Shown one piece after another: positions 45,114 to 58,365 of a stretch of 64,000 nt of DNA. Position 1 is the stretch's first letter. Every line of letters starts with the position of its first letter. The position numbers were made by a program, and so were the translations under genes. The DNA comes from Eutypa lata. Lineage: Eukaryota > Ascomycota > Sordariomycetes > Xylariales > Diatrypaceae. The stretch is taken from assembly GCA_022661535.1 (NCBI GenBank), contig JAKULF010000007.1, positions 2,728,001-2,792,000 of the forward strand, given 5' to 3'. The notes under the pieces were generated by a model, which had not been told where the DNA came from, did no database searches, and saw only the letters and a program-made list of their open reading frames with translations.

Positions 45114-48100
45114 TGTTGCCACGGAGAAAACGAGCGTAGCTGTAAACCATCATATCATCTAGTATAATATTCATATCGTCAAAGATGACCGTAGCCGAAA
45201 CTAGGGCAAGGTTAACTTTACTTCACGCTTGCTTTCTTAATAGATCAAATTGGTTTCAATGGCATCATTTTGGTGTTCTGTGTTCAAAATTCAATACCGA
45301 AGGCTCTAGAAGGCTTATCGCTTAGCCCTCATTAATTATCTTGATAGGGAGGTTTAGCAATTACCTATGAGGAACATCGCTACTACAGCCTCGTTTAGCA
45401 TTCGAAGTATTTCTCTCCTAAGCCGACGAAAAATGGCCGTTACGGCTGAGGAGATTAACGAGCCGAGTAGTAGATAAAGGTGTCTCACTGGGATTCGTTT
45501 CCTCACATGTTTACGTCGTATCATATTTCTCTCTATCTTCGGTGAGAGACTTGGTCGGTGGCGAGGTGGGGCGCGATGGTTAAGCGATATGATGAAACCA
45601 TACGAAGGAGTACATAGGCAACTCCTGCCTATATCACTAACCGAGAGAACCTATCGCGGAGTTCAAAGTTGTGTAGGCTCGAATAGGAGTAATTAGAACC
45701 ATGTGATGCTAGTTAATGATCGCCTGGAAGTGAGGAGCCACTATGCCTATAGTCAATAGGGGTACAGTCCAGGAAGCAGCAGATAATATATCCCATTGGC
45801 CAGAAAACGACCGAGTATACGCGGTGAAAAGGGGGTGAGTCACGTCTCGACTCTCAGGCTACAACTACAAGGTGTCGAATGAGCGCTTAAGATGGATATA
45901 TGGGTTCGGGGAAAGTGGTTTTATGAGGATTTGCCACGGAGTGGATGATAGGCCACTTACGGGATGACGTCTTATTAAACACTCTGCAGGCCTCCAGCGG
46001 CTGCAGATTGCGGCTACATCTTAAATTAGAAGTACCCAAAAATAACACGCCCCAACTGGCATGAGGGTGTACCTGCGTAAAGTACATTGCACGCTGGCGT
46101 CGCAGGGAATCGGTCGTAGGGCTGGATCGCATGTGATGCTATAGCGTACCAGACCTAACCAATATCAAGACCCTGAAGCTCGAAGTTTATAAACTTGCGG
46201 CTCATGAGGTAGATGCACCAATAAGATGTATGTGATGAACTCCTATAGGTGCATGGTACTTCGTCCCGGTGTACTTCCCACGCCAGCGAGGTAGCCCTCC
46301 CCCTTGCCAGCTAGGGGGACTGAAGCTCACGATATCTTCATTAACTACCATCGCTACCCCGGACTCCGGGCGTCTGACGAATGAAAAAAAGGCACATTCC
46401 CATGGTTAAGCGCTTCAGGGGGCCTGCTCGGCATGCACAATAGCGTTGGGATGCTAGGGCGTGCCTGACGAGGATCTCCCTCTAGGGGTAGCTTGCCGCG
46501 AGGGCAGCGTCACGCCCACCCCGCGGCCTTAGGGTACCACCAACCCAGACGCGAAGGGGAAACTGCGCGTAGGGATGGAAGGTTGAGGTTGCGTTGGTGC
46601 CTTGCAGAAGCGAGATGAGGAGTGCCTGCGTGCACGCGCGGGTGCGATCATACATATGCAAGTAATTGATCCTCCTAGACGAAAATAGACGTGGTTTTTA
46701 GTTAGACGCCGGCGAAAGGGTAGTAGATCTAATAGCCGCACGGTGACGTCGTGCGTCGCGGGTTGAGCCTCCCAGTGGGAAGTCTTCTAGAATAGAGCGA
46801 TAGATTCGGGCGTCGAGCCACACTTCGGCATGGGCGGCGCTTAAGTCGCCTCTGGCTGGGCGGCTATTCTATTGAGGCTATCTCCTATTGGTTGCTTATA
46901 CTAATATTTCTAGAGTTTATCTGAGTACGTACCTCGTTAGAACCTGCTTGATTGACATCTTCTTCAATAGATCATTTATGTAGTCTTTTCAGAACCTTAC
47001 GTGCCTATTGAAATTCAAAAGAGGAAGATGGCGCGTTGTGAGATAAGTGGCTTATGTAAGTGTTCAGTTGACGAATGGTTGTGATGAACTCCTCCGCCTG
47101 ATTACATTGCTGTGGTATAACTACCGACAAAAGTATGTATGCAATTCTAGAGTTAGATACATATGTCTGTATTTCGATATTTCTTTTCACGTTGCTTTCA
47201 ATTTATGAGATCCTTGTATGTAGGCGAAGATATACATATGCAATGACTCCGTGGGTTGAATAGGGGGTTGCTGTGAAAGTTGTAAGATACCTACATCGAA
47301 GTTGGTCTACATCGACTTGAAAATGGATAAATATACGTAAGAACGTATGTAAACAGGTTTCACAGACTTTCTGCGTATATTGGTTTAAACATTATTCCCA
47401 TTGGCTACCGGTAAGAGTTTCGTTGTTATCGGATATCCTATATTTAGACACTGGTATATTATGGACGAACAGCAGCAAGCGGATTCCACACCCAGACAGG
47501 AAATTCATACTACAGTAGCGCCCTGTTCTGCATCGTCCAATATATATGTGGCCAATGAACTTGATATATTATATTAGCTCTCTTATACCTACGCTGGCAT
47601 CCATCAAATGTTTATCTGTTCAATGTGTTGTTTTAACCATTAGCTATTTTCCCTTCTCGGAAAATAAATGATGGTTGCAAGGAATAATGTGCTGTAGGCA
47701 CCACGTCGACAAGGGTGTGCGTAAGTATTCAATAACAACCAACAATGATACTGTCAACTAACAGGTATATTTGGTAAAGAAAGCAACTAAAACTGAATAA
47801 ATCAACGCAACAGTAACCCGCGACTGTCTGCCTTCCCCCCTTTTCCCCAGCTATCATTTTACTACTGTAAAAACATAGCCTCTTGTTCCATCTTGCAGCA
47901 ACCGAGTTCACACGCTGTCTGCCTTCTTAAGGTAGGGGGCTGAGAATCCAGCTGCTTGGTAGCTACCAGCCAGCCACTTGGTTGGTAACTCCTAGTACGA
48001 AGTGGAGGCCGAGAGAGGCGGCTTCATTCAACCTACATAGCCAAACCCAACAACCAACTGCAGATTGATGACCCATCACCCCATACAATCGGATATGTTG

Positions 48101-50701
48101 TCGAAAATTACTCCATTTTTTATGTTGGATCAAAGGTAGGTAGCTTACTTCGTACTTAAGTGCATCCCAAAACCTTACCAAGTCACCGATGGTGGGCATC
48201 CCAGCCACCGATTTGTTATGTACAACTCTGGAAATCTGATTACAGCTACATAATCTACCTACATAACTAATATCTGTATATGTAGGTACGTGCGAACGAG
48301 TTTGCCCATGTAATTTGTAGTTAAGGAGGAAGAATGATGCAGGGCGTCTTGCGGAGATCGTCTCCGGAGATTAGTAAGGCCAACGGAGGTAGTCCGATCA
48401 CAAGCAATCCGTCAGCTTTAACCCGAGTTTGGGTAACTAGTACATACATAGTTAAGTATACGCATCCCGCGCTTGGAGACGACAATTGTTGGTGCAACAA
48501 TGCCTATAGTCCACTATAATATTATGTAGGTAGGTATGTAGGTAGGTACCTAGGTAGACATGAACTCCGTAATCGGTACTATGCAGCAGTTATGCACATA
48601 TTTCAAGCGCTGGAACTGGGGTGTGCAGTAGGTATGATATGCCTATAGATACATACACATATGTATGTAGTATTGTTCGCTTTGACCCATCTTACCTAGT
48701 AGAGAATAGTTTATGCAATTGCATGCCTACGGTACGCTTCAGGATTTGCCTCAAAGCTGCAGGTAACCTCGTCGGCGTTGCTACCCCAATCGAGCAAGTC
48801 CCACGATGCGAGTTTCGGAAAAGCTTCAATTGACGGCTCGACCAAGAGGACTCCTCGCGGAAGAGAAAAGGACGAGCTCCATCGAGATCTGGCCGGGGGA
48901 CATCGTCCGCTCCTTGCTAGTGATGCCTACCATACCGAAATTATACGTAATCACACGCGGCGCAAAATGGCACTTCTCTTCTTCATGGCACTCTCAGCTG
49001 GTCACACACTCTCACCCTCATAACCCGAGTGACGGGAGGCTGAGTTCACCGACGCTCGACGCTAATAACTGTATCATCTCGGCTCTCACTCGGCGCAACG
49101 AGGGGTATCCGCCACAAATCACCTCTCATCACTGAATATTTGGAGTAGATCCCCACGTTGTTTAACGACGTGAATGTTTTCTGTTGGCTTGGTTGTAACC
49201 CTGTCAATGCTTTGCCCTTACCTTTTATTGCTTGCTAGGCTGACGCATCCTCTTCCTGTTCCTCTTGGACTCGATCGTCCTGGCTGGTAAGGCCCTGGTT
49301 GATGAGGGGTAGTAAAAATGTAAACCTTGCCGGAGCACGTTGCTTTAATGGGAGTTAGGATGTGTGGTCCAATTGCCGACCTGAGTGGGCGCAGGCATGA
49401 GGTGGGGAAAAAAGAGGAAAAAGAAAAAGGGAAGGAAAAAAAGAATTGCCAGCAACAATGCAATCCAATAGGTGCGTTCGAGTTTGCGTCTAATGCAAGC
49501 TCTATCACAGCCTTCGAAAAAGCTTCTCGTGCCTCGACAAGCGGCCGATTGCTCGAAAAAAAGAAGCGCAACCGAGTTTCTAAGAAAAGAACAGCTGCGG
49601 AGTCTTACCTACATACGCGAACTGCATGGCGACCTATAGGCTGGCGACCTGCAGCTCGCGACCAATGAGCGGCACCGAGCCGCTTAGTAGCGATCACCCT
49701 CCCCTCCAGGCGGTCCGATGGCGGTAAAGGGGCGAGTGAGTACGAAGCTTGTTAGAAAAGATCGGGCAGGCCCGCGGCGACAGAAACTTGCGACAAGCGC
49801 TCCGCGTAGAAGCGGCGTTTGGCTCCATAAATCTGTCTCATGCAACTATGTAGGTACAAGGCACCAAGGTAGTCTATGTTGTAGGTAGTTATGTATTGTA
49901 CGTGGGTTAATACATATTTATTTACTATTGGCGTTATAGGTAAGCACATAGCCGCTAATAGGTTACTTGCCTACCTACATGTAGTTACCTGTATCAATCA
50001 TGAAACGCTTCTAAGCTCTGTCGTAGAAACGAGCGCCTAGTAACTACCTACATACACAACTGACAAGTCGAAGAATATGTTCAATGTTATGCTAATTAAT
50101 ATCCGTCCCATCAACCATCTGAAGTTGATAAATTGGTCAGACGGAAAGATCTTCCTTCCAGGGTTACATTTCTAAATTTAACTCCACCGACACTTGATCC
50201 TGGATCACTCCCGAGCGTGGATATTATGTAGGCAGGTATGTATTTACTTACATATAGTTATGTGCTACATATGTTGCATGTTGTCCAGCACCAAATTGAT
50301 TGCATAATGGCTCTGGCGCTAGTGCACCACTATGTTACGACGAGTTTTAATTCAAATCCACGGACTTACGGGTTTACAAAGTAATATAGTCGATCTCCAT
50401 TTGGGAAGTGTTCTTCTTCCAGTGAACTGCCGGGTTATACAAAACGGTTTATCAGATTATCTCCTACGCCGCTCCTAAACGACCTGGGGGAAGATACATG
50501 TTGACTTTGAACTGGCTTGTAAGACTTTCCAGAAACCTGGAATTCGCCAAACTCGCTCCACTGCAGCTCGGATCGACTGGGAAGACTAGTTAGTCAATAC
50601 TGCGTACAATATTACAATAAACCGAGACCGCCTTCGTCTCTAGGCACACATACATACAGACCGGGCGTCAGCAAGCAAGTGCACTGCCGCCCAACCTCAC
50701 T

Positions 50702-50725
50702 CGGGCTCCCACCGTTCGGAGCCCG
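50702..50725. repeat. Perfect 8-bp hairpin
   Basis: CGGGCTCC and GGAGCCCG pair across an 8-nt loop (CACCGTTC). No U-run follows, and no flanking gene needs it. Confidence 0.5.
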
Positions 50726-53573
50726 CGCCTAACTGCCCTATGTTAATTACAGATAGACAGCAAACAAACAATCCTAGGGGACCGCGCGGATTGCGCGGAG
50801 AGCAAATCTATGATAGGTGTGGAGAAGACCTTGCATCGGCGAACTTGAGACAGAAGTCGGTTATATTAGACGCGGCTTATGCGTTATGATGCCCGCCGAA
50901 ATCTCGAGACGGTTCAAAAAGACAAAAAGAAAAAAGGCCAGTACGCCGCGTCAATTTGCATCGCAGGTATACCCCTGTCTCCATCGCTCATTGGCCAGGG
51001 GCGCAGGGCCACCAGGCTTACACGCTGCATCACCATACCTGTCGGTAATGCTCCAGAGTCTGGGCTTCTGGTTGGATGATCGTTCTCCCCACACGTAGAT
51101 ACATTACATATGGCCAGGAAGGATGCAGAGATGTCATGCTCAAGAAGGGATATCGTCTTCGCGAAATGTGGTACCTGTGCCGCGCGACCACCTCCGCAGA
51201 TCTAGGACCCTTCGAATGCCGCCAAGATCCTTTCCAGTTGCAGGCCAATATCCCACACTTTTGGTCGGCCTCCAGGTCCCTTGGGCAAAATTACCACCAA
51301 CTCCTATGCTAATTTGGTCACTTATTAGCGGCCGACGTTTGATACATATCTCCCCACGTCCAAAATGCAAGATATATAGATTCGTATATACATAGCAGAT
51401 ATCGAGAGGCCAGTAAATATATACCTAGCAAGCAGGGCCGTTCTGCGGCCATCTTCTACGAACGAGTTCTCACATCCCCGTTACTGATCTATCCAGACCT
51501 TTATTCATTGGATCGTGGACGATGGATAAAGCACAACACTGCACTTATATTCACGGCTATTGCGTCCGAAACAAGACAGCTAGAAGGATGAGGTAACGAA
51601 TAAGCAGGCGCCAATACTGCAACCAGTGATCCGTAAATTAGTAGAGGGGGTTGGCAGGGCAGAAAGCGCCTCCTGCCATTTCCACCCCCCCAGCGATAGT
51701 ATAGAACAACGATGGCATCGGGGGACTCTAACTTGAATGATAGCTAGTTGGGTTTACCTACCTTGACTGAGTGTATTGTTTGCCACGGTTGAGAATATCG
51801 AAGGATATTTCTAAGTAAAAGGCGTTTAAGCTAGGTATATCGAAGTCCAATGATGCATACATAAGTGAAGTAGGTAAATCTCCCTACCTAGGGCTACTAG
51901 ACTAGTAGTGCCCACGTGAGGATGGCCATCAGCATTCAAGGTTGCTTTTAGTGAAAAGGCGTACATATGTACCTAGTTAGCAGAGCTTGAGTTACGTATC
52001 ATGATGATTTACTCCCGTTGACTTGTACTAGCTGGCAACTTACGTACCTACCTACACAACTACATTACTAACTAAAAGCTGCACGTCCTTAAAGGTCAGG
52101 TAGGGTTGGTGGACCATGACTGCACCATGGTGTGCATCAACGTGTTGGTGAGAAACGGAATTGGCCATCATCATCCATGGCAGAAGTGCGTCAAAGGTGG
52201 ATTGATGCCCCTGCCCGGCTAGCTCGTGGTCTATCGTCGACCTTAACTGCTAAGTACCTAGAGTTAATCCTGGTCGAGTGGGCCCCTTCCCCTCCACAAC
52301 GGAACGCTCGCCAGGTACATCCCTTTCATGTATCTCTAGTGAAGGCGCTCCATCCAAGCGCCATGCGCCCATACCTGGGTGTAGTTACATACCTGCTTGG
52401 AGCGGCACACATGGGCTTTACCTACCTTACTTTTTTTATGGACGTAGTAAAGGTCAGCCAGCGAACTCATCCCGTCCGTAGGTAGCATGAACTAGCCGTA
52501 GCGAGACAGAGACTGGAAAATCTCAGCGAACCCGTCACCTCCTCGAGGCACCTTCAACCCATGTTCCCCCTGTACTTGGGGTCGTAATTCGTTACTCTGC
52601 CCGTCTAATGTGTGGAACTTTGGGCCCGGTCTCGCGCGTGCTGTACCCGCCATTAAACGTTGATACATACCTATCACCAGTTAGAAACCAGCTACATAGA
52701 AATAATAAGTGAGGTAAGAGACTAACTAACTAACTGTGTGTACTTGTGTAGATACATACATAATCATGTACGTCTTCGCATTTCCATGTATCTCCTACCC
52801 TTGCATCAGGGCCTGCACCCGCGCTGCCCCATGTAGTTACTAGACATACATACCTGGGTAGGTATCCTACATACCCTACTGGGTATCTCCTTCTGTACTT
52901 GCTTCCCTACCAAGCTATCTCATACTCTTAACCCTTATTCACCAAGCTCGTCGCAGCCCTTCACTTTCAACAACTAAACCTACTACCTATTCCTTCTCTT
53001 CTAACTCAATCATTCATTCTCTTTTAATCGGTGTGGTGGGCTTACAATGCTTAGTGAAAGGCGGTTCACAGATCTATAAACTTTGAATTCACTACCAATT
53101 TGAGTCTGCTTACTAGCTGCTTCTCGCAACGTCACTTATCCGTCAATTATCAATATTGGTACTCCAATTCCAGAGCTCTAACAAACGCAGCATAATCGCG
53201 CGTCAAATTTCAAGCGCCAGCTCCCTCCACCACCACGCACCAAATCTTTTCCCGGTATTGAGGGCGACAGTCAGCACGTGGGGGAAGCTTTGGGGGTAAA
53301 AATTCAAGCAGAGAAATAAAAAAAGTATTGAGTATTCGCGGGCTGGACCGGCACGACGACGATTTGCGAGCTCTTCTGCAAAGTCAGGAGTACCTTCGAA
53401 CCCTTGGCCTTTTTACGAAAGTTCATCGGGCTCTCTTCGCACCCGCAATTCCCGGGGTAGCAAGCGAACCACCAAGCTTCTTGTTAGTTAGCAATTTACA
53501 GCACTGCACAGCACCACTACGAAGCCAGCAGGCGAGGCGTAAGTTACAGGCGCAGCAATTTACATAACACACC

Positions 53574-53590
53574 GCACTGCACTGCACTGC
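53574..53590. repeat. (GCACT)n pentanucleotide repeat
   Basis: Three to four GCACT units in the region upstream of the acetyltransferase fusion gene. Related degenerate units lie at about 53496-53516. Confidence 0.75.
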
Positions 53591-54218
53591 ACCGCATTTT
53601 ATACCTTACTTAACCAACCCTGGAACCCGCAGTTCAGCTAGGGCCAGCTCAGCTGACGCAGGTAGTCAAAAAAAAATTATTAGGCGGCTCTGGCTTTAGC
53701 TGTGACATATAATTTCTTTTCCCCCACCCGCATTGCTATCACTAGTAGTTTTCAGGGTTTGAATCCTACACCGCGCCATCGTTGTCGTCGCTCCTTTCGA
53801 CGTCCTGAACAGGACCAAAGGGCCCAAGTCCCAATTTTTTGTGACGCTGTGACTCGGCACAGTTCTTTCTTGGGACCACCGAAAGCTGGAGGTGTGAGCA
53901 CTACTTGGACCAGGTGATTCCATTCATTCGTGGCATCATTGCCCTGACGGTCCTACTCTCAGTAGTTTCGCGTATAGGAAGAATTTCAACACAGCTTTCC
54001 TTATTTTATGAAGAGAAATAGGCCGCATTTAGTAGCTACCTAGACCGCTCCAACATATTCCTAGCTGCATATTCAATTTACAGACTACGGATGCAGAGCG
54101 TGACTTTCAACATCCAACCTCGCAAAACTAAGCATTTGGCTATTTTCACGTCTGCGCAAGTCGATATTCTATGCACCTAGCGCAGGATATTGTGTCTGAG
54201 GACGTTTGCAGCCGAAAG

Positions 54219-56326
54219 ATGGCAAGCTTCACAGCGCTGAACGGCAGCGAACCCAAGAGCCCAGAGGCTCCCGGTGGTAGCCTAGCCGCGAAACGCGCGA
54301 ACTCAGAAGAACGCTCCAGCAACCAACTACCGGTACCAGAAACGAAGAGCGGGGAAGTATCTACGAACCAAAGGGAGCATTGGGCAGGTCGGAGCACAGA
54401 AGGGCCCTCTTTTCAGCCAGCGAGTTATCCCGACGTCGAAGGACCTCACAAGCGCAAAAGGTCCAAATCACCGGAACCTTCAAGGGATCACCAAAATGTG
54501 CGAGAGCCGCAGCCCGAATCACGTGATGCATACGTGACGCCGCAGCGGGAACGGGATTACAGGCCCTTTGGGGAGGAAAAACGGGAATCTCATGTACTTT
54601 GGTATGCGCAGCAGGGCCGAGAAGATCGCGCCGCTTACGAGCAGCAGAACTCAGCTGGGTCTGCACATTCACAAACCGATGACCAGATGGGAGATGCACT
54701 TCGAAGAGGAACGAGTCACATGGAGTCTCAGCACGATTACCCGGCCACGAGTCCCGATGGGGAGGATAACTCCGGAATGTATGGAGGATCATATACTCCA
54801 GATGGGCATAGAGATGGCTCTATCCAGTCTGACCCAAAGAAGAGGAAGCGCAACTTTAGCAATAGGACTAAGACGGGCTGCCTAACTTGTCGAAAGAGGA
54901 AGAAGAAGTGTGACGAAACAAAGCCTGAGTGTAAGTTACCTGGGGCATCTCAGTTCGACAGTGGGCAGTGGCTGACTGTAGAGATAGGTACCAACTGTGT
55001 CCGTGGTGGTTTCATTTGCCAGGGATACCCCAACCAACGTGGCTACCAGAAGTTGGAGAATAAACCATCGGCGGTTCCGCTCGAATCTAAAGATCCTAGT
55101 TATGTCCCTCCAGGGGCCTATGGGATGCCCCAACCGCAGCCGAGCAACTATCCCAACCCGCAACCATCAGCTCCGAAGAGAGATCCGGTCCCGCCTTACC
55201 GTGGACAGCCACTTCGAATAGACCCCCCTCAAGGCCGACCAGTCCTAACCGACGACGACCGGCCAACAGCGTCGACGATCCCGACCGCGTCTGTTACAAG
55301 CCCCGACAACAAATTATCCGCCCTATCAGCATATCCTGCAAACGCTTTTCCGACTCCGATCAGCGCTGTCAGTTCTGTACAAACCAATTCTCTGCCGACC
55401 CCCTTGAGTTCTGTTGATAGACCGAAAGAGTACCCGCGAGTGCCACCCTTACATGATCTTACCCGAACTGACCCAGAAACCCCTCATCCCGGATCTCTAC
55501 CGCAGATCAACATTCTTCACCCAACTCGGGCTAGCAGTCCGATGCCACAACCGCCCCCACCGCCCCCACCGCCGACGACCAACCCTCAGGTTGCAGCTCA
55601 GCTTGCCCTCTCTCACCCGTTCCCTAGTGGCAGACAACGTACTCAGAAAGAATCCATGCTCCAAGGGCGGGAGTATTTCCCATTTGACCGCGAGTTAATG
55701 CTGGAGCGCCAACGATGTAGTGCGGCTTGCTGGAGATTTAACAACTCGACAAACCCCAACACGGGTGTCTCAGGGGTTGAAAGATCCCGTCTTTTCCGAG
55801 AGATTCTGAACCCAACTGAGCCGGTCAATATCTCTCCTCAGATGGCTTCCCCAGTCACCAACGTCGGCCGCGTTGGCGCAGAAGTGGTCGTCGAAGCTCC
55901 GTTTACATGCGATTATGGATACAACATTACCATCGGAAATCACGTTTTCATTGGTCGAAACTGCACGGTTATTGATCCAATGGAAATCAAGATCGGCAAC
56001 AATTGTTATATTGGCCCGAACGTGAGCCTCTATGGAGCTACTTTGCACACAGACCCCAAAAGGCGACAAGGCAGCAAGAGCGCACATGTTGGAAGTCCCA
56101 TTATCATCGACGAGGATGTCTGGATCGGAGGTAACGTTATTATCATGCCGGGACGCAAGATTGGAAGAGGGGCAACCATCGGGGCCGGTTCAATTGTCAC
56201 ACGAGTGAGTATAATCGCATATGTATCCTTGGATAGGATGTCTCGCTAACTGGTTTTCAGGATGTTCCGTCTTTTACTGTCGTAGCCGGCAACCCTGCCC
56301 ATGTGTTAAGGGGGGCTAGCTTCTGA
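54219..56326 (+). CDS. Zn2Cys6 DNA-binding domain fused to maltose-type O-acetyltransferase
   Basis: Three exons (54219-54930, 54988-56204, 56261-56326) give 664 residues. Residues 1-215 are polar and disordered. Residues 221-248 form a full zinc cluster, C-x2-C-x6-C-x6-C-x2-C-x6-C (GCLTCRKRKKKCDETKPEC then TNCVRGGFIC), preceded by basic KKRKRNFSNRTKTG. A long Pro/Ser linker with a proline run follows. A maltose acetyltransferase (Mac) helical domain lies at about 451-515 and a left-handed beta-helix of hexapeptide repeats at about 540-660 (ITIGNHVFIGRNCTVID, IKIGNNCYIGPNVSLYGA, VWIGGNVIIMPGRKIGRGATIGAGSIVTR). The catalytic His is in YGATLHTDPKRR (about 591). Acetyl-CoA is the expected donor; the acceptor is unknown. 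Met at 54219 is preferred over 54171 because it opens a natural MASFTALNGSEP start. Intron 1 (57 bp, stop-free and in frame) splits the cluster between C4 and C5. Confidence 0.85.
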
Positions 56327-57391
56327 ACGCTTTGCGAAGGACTTTTATACCTTGTGTGCCTTACTCGTTTCACCTCATGTTCATGATCAGTTATGATACC
56401 CAGTGTTATCGTCATTTCCTTCTGCCACGTTTTATCTGTTTGCTAGTATGTATAAATACCTCTTACGGCCGTATTGTCTCATAATTCTCTTTGGATATCC
56501 GACATCATCGAGCAGGCGTTATTTACAAGAGGGTCGGGTCTTTCATGCCATTGTTACGAGTTAGTTTTAGAGAGCTTTACTGCGTCATGTTTTACTTATT
56601 TTTTTTGGAGCGCATCTTCTGTTGACTCGGAGGAACTTTAAAAATATATAAGGAATGGAAACGGGGACAACTGGGCTGGTCATTACCTGCGATATAAACG
56701 GAGGGGCCGGATATACCTTAACTTTGGGCAGCTCTGGGAGCTATGTTTGAACGGGACGGAAAGGATATCGTTGGCGGGTGATTTATTACACGGGTTCGTC
56801 TTGCTCCTTGTGGTTTCGCGTCGGGAGGGGAGAGAGCCAGCCCGACTACGCAAGCGCGCTCTGCATCCGCGGTCGAGGCAGATTTCTGAAGCCACGGGTC
56901 TAAGGGTGCTCAGCAGCAATTTTATTAGGGCCCCCCACCGCACGCCTCTTTACATAGTTATATATGAATTATATTTGATTACAGACGAACGTCAGGTGCA
57001 GAGTAAAGATTCACAATGTGATGTACGTAGTACGAATACATTTACGTACATACATATGCAGACAGGCCTCTCTTTTTAAAACCCTTGCTTAGTTTTAAAC
57101 TATGTAGGGTTAGACGGGGTGGATGTCTGGTAAACTTACCTTACCTATCCCGACAAACTGGAGACATATGTCAAAGCATAGGAACAGACCAACTAGCAGA
57201 CCAGGTCATCAAGGCGAATGAATATATTGTACATAGTACATAGGATCGAACCCAGCCAGTGTCCATAGCGCAGAAAGGATAACTACATACATCATATGAA
57301 AGACTCCTATGTATGAACTGAACACCTACATAGTATCATACCCAATACCTAAGCAACTAACGAATCCCTAGCACCGACGCTAGTTAGAAGA

Positions 57392-57414
57392 GAGCGCGGC
57401 TTCAAACCGCGCTC
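57392..57414. repeat. Perfect 8-bp hairpin with 7-nt loop
   Basis: GAGCGCGG and CCGCGCTC pair across the loop CTTCAAA. The size resembles an anticodon arm, but no matching acceptor, D or T arm is present around it. Confidence 0.5.
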
Positions 57415-57813
57415 CACGAGGAGTGCATGCAGGCAGAGCAGGGAGAACCGGCCAGGGGCGCGGCTATTCCGACGCTCACGGATTTAACTATGTATGTGTG
57501 CTAATACATTGAGCAGGTATTCAACAATGCCCTCTATTACATGTATGTAGCTACTCATAACTGTTATACCTCTGTTTCTTATACAAGATTTATTATGTCA
57601 AAACAAAACTATTGAAGTACACAGCAGATATGTATCAGAAACCGCATGTTTTTACACGCCGTTTCAGTAACCGCTGTACGAATAGAAGACAGTTATCCTA
57701 AGGAAGGTCTAACTATTTAGTATATAAATACTTAGGTAACCAGTTATATAAAAGAGGCCGCCTATGTAGCATCACCATCGAAAACGTTATGTACATACTT
57801 ACCTATGTAACCA

Positions 57814-57834
57814 GACAGCCTGACAGCCTGACAG
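57814..57834. repeat. Tandem GACAGCCT repeat
   Basis: About 2.6 direct units of an octanucleotide in intergenic DNA. Confidence 0.8.
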
Positions 57835-58273
57835 TCTGAGCGAACCTTGCTGTCGGGAAAGGACCGCCGAAAAGTACCTCTTAGCAGCAACACTACATGG
57901 AGAGTGGGCTAGCGTATAATACATACATACATGTACATCCGCACATGTGTAACCCCCCTATTAAAACCTGGCAAGGTACCTTACGCAGATCGCGCGCTTC
58001 TGCCACGCTTTTGACCCGCACTAACTAGGTACATATGTAAGCCAGCCAGAAGAAGTACATACTGTACGTAGAAAACAGTACTAGGCCGAAAAGGGCTTCG
58101 TTCCCCGGGCCCACGCGCGGTTTTTTTACTTGGCAAGCATGTGGCTCTTGGGACTCGGAGCAGGGGAAGAATTAACTTAACTAACTAACTAGAACCCCAC
58201 AGTTTGTTTTTTGCAATGGGCCCCGACGCAGCGGATCTAATGTAGAATAAGACCAAAGTTTTCAATGGAATAT

Positions 58274-58365
58274 GCCCGGATGGTCTAGAGGTATGATTCT
58301 CGCTTTGGGTTGAATTCATTGTTCATTTATGCGAGAGGTCCCCGGTTCGATCCCGGGTTCGGGCC
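58274..58365 (+). tRNA. trnP-UGG: tRNA-Pro (UGG) with intron
   Basis: The cloverleaf can be drawn. Acceptor GCCCGGA pairs with TTCGGGC (one G-U). The A box TGGTCTAGAGG and D arm follow. The anticodon stem TCTCGC/GCGAGA closes a loop TTTGGG-T with anticodon TGG. A 20-nt intron (58310-58329) lies one base 3' of the anticodon, the canonical nuclear tRNA intron position. The T arm holds the B box GGTTCGATCCC. A run of five T (from about 58369) gives the Pol III terminator. CCA is not encoded, as expected. Confidence 0.92.

Larger units (their letters stand above)
45114..54218. other. Gene-free 9.1-kb intergenic stretch
   Basis: No frame above about 120 codons and none with recognisable motifs or joinable exons. 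It is full of TACC/GTAG tracts (for example near 48530-48560 and 52020-52060). A perfect 8-bp hairpin lies at 50702-50725 and a (GCACT)n run at 53574-53590. A GC-richer patch at about 46380-46760 shows no coding. The last kilobase, pyrimidine-rich, probably holds the promoter and a long 5' leader for the gene at 54219. Confidence 0.6.
56327..58273. other. Intergenic with small repeats and a hairpin
   Basis: No gene is supported in this 1.9-kb stretch. It holds a perfect 8-bp hairpin at 57392-57414 and 2.6 units of GACAGCCT at 57814-57834. Confidence 0.6.

Noticed and set aside
48778..49668. Frames of 80-117 codons in the gene desert
   Set aside because: Low-complexity or random-looking sequence without motifs, overlapping on both strands.
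57230..57260. A B-box-like GGGTTCGATCC on the reverse strand
   Set aside because: No A box, acceptor stem or anticodon arm can be placed at the right distances, so it is not a tRNA.
57392..57414. The hairpin as an anticodon arm of a tRNA
   Set aside because: No acceptor or T arm is present and the loop would give a UCA anticodon.
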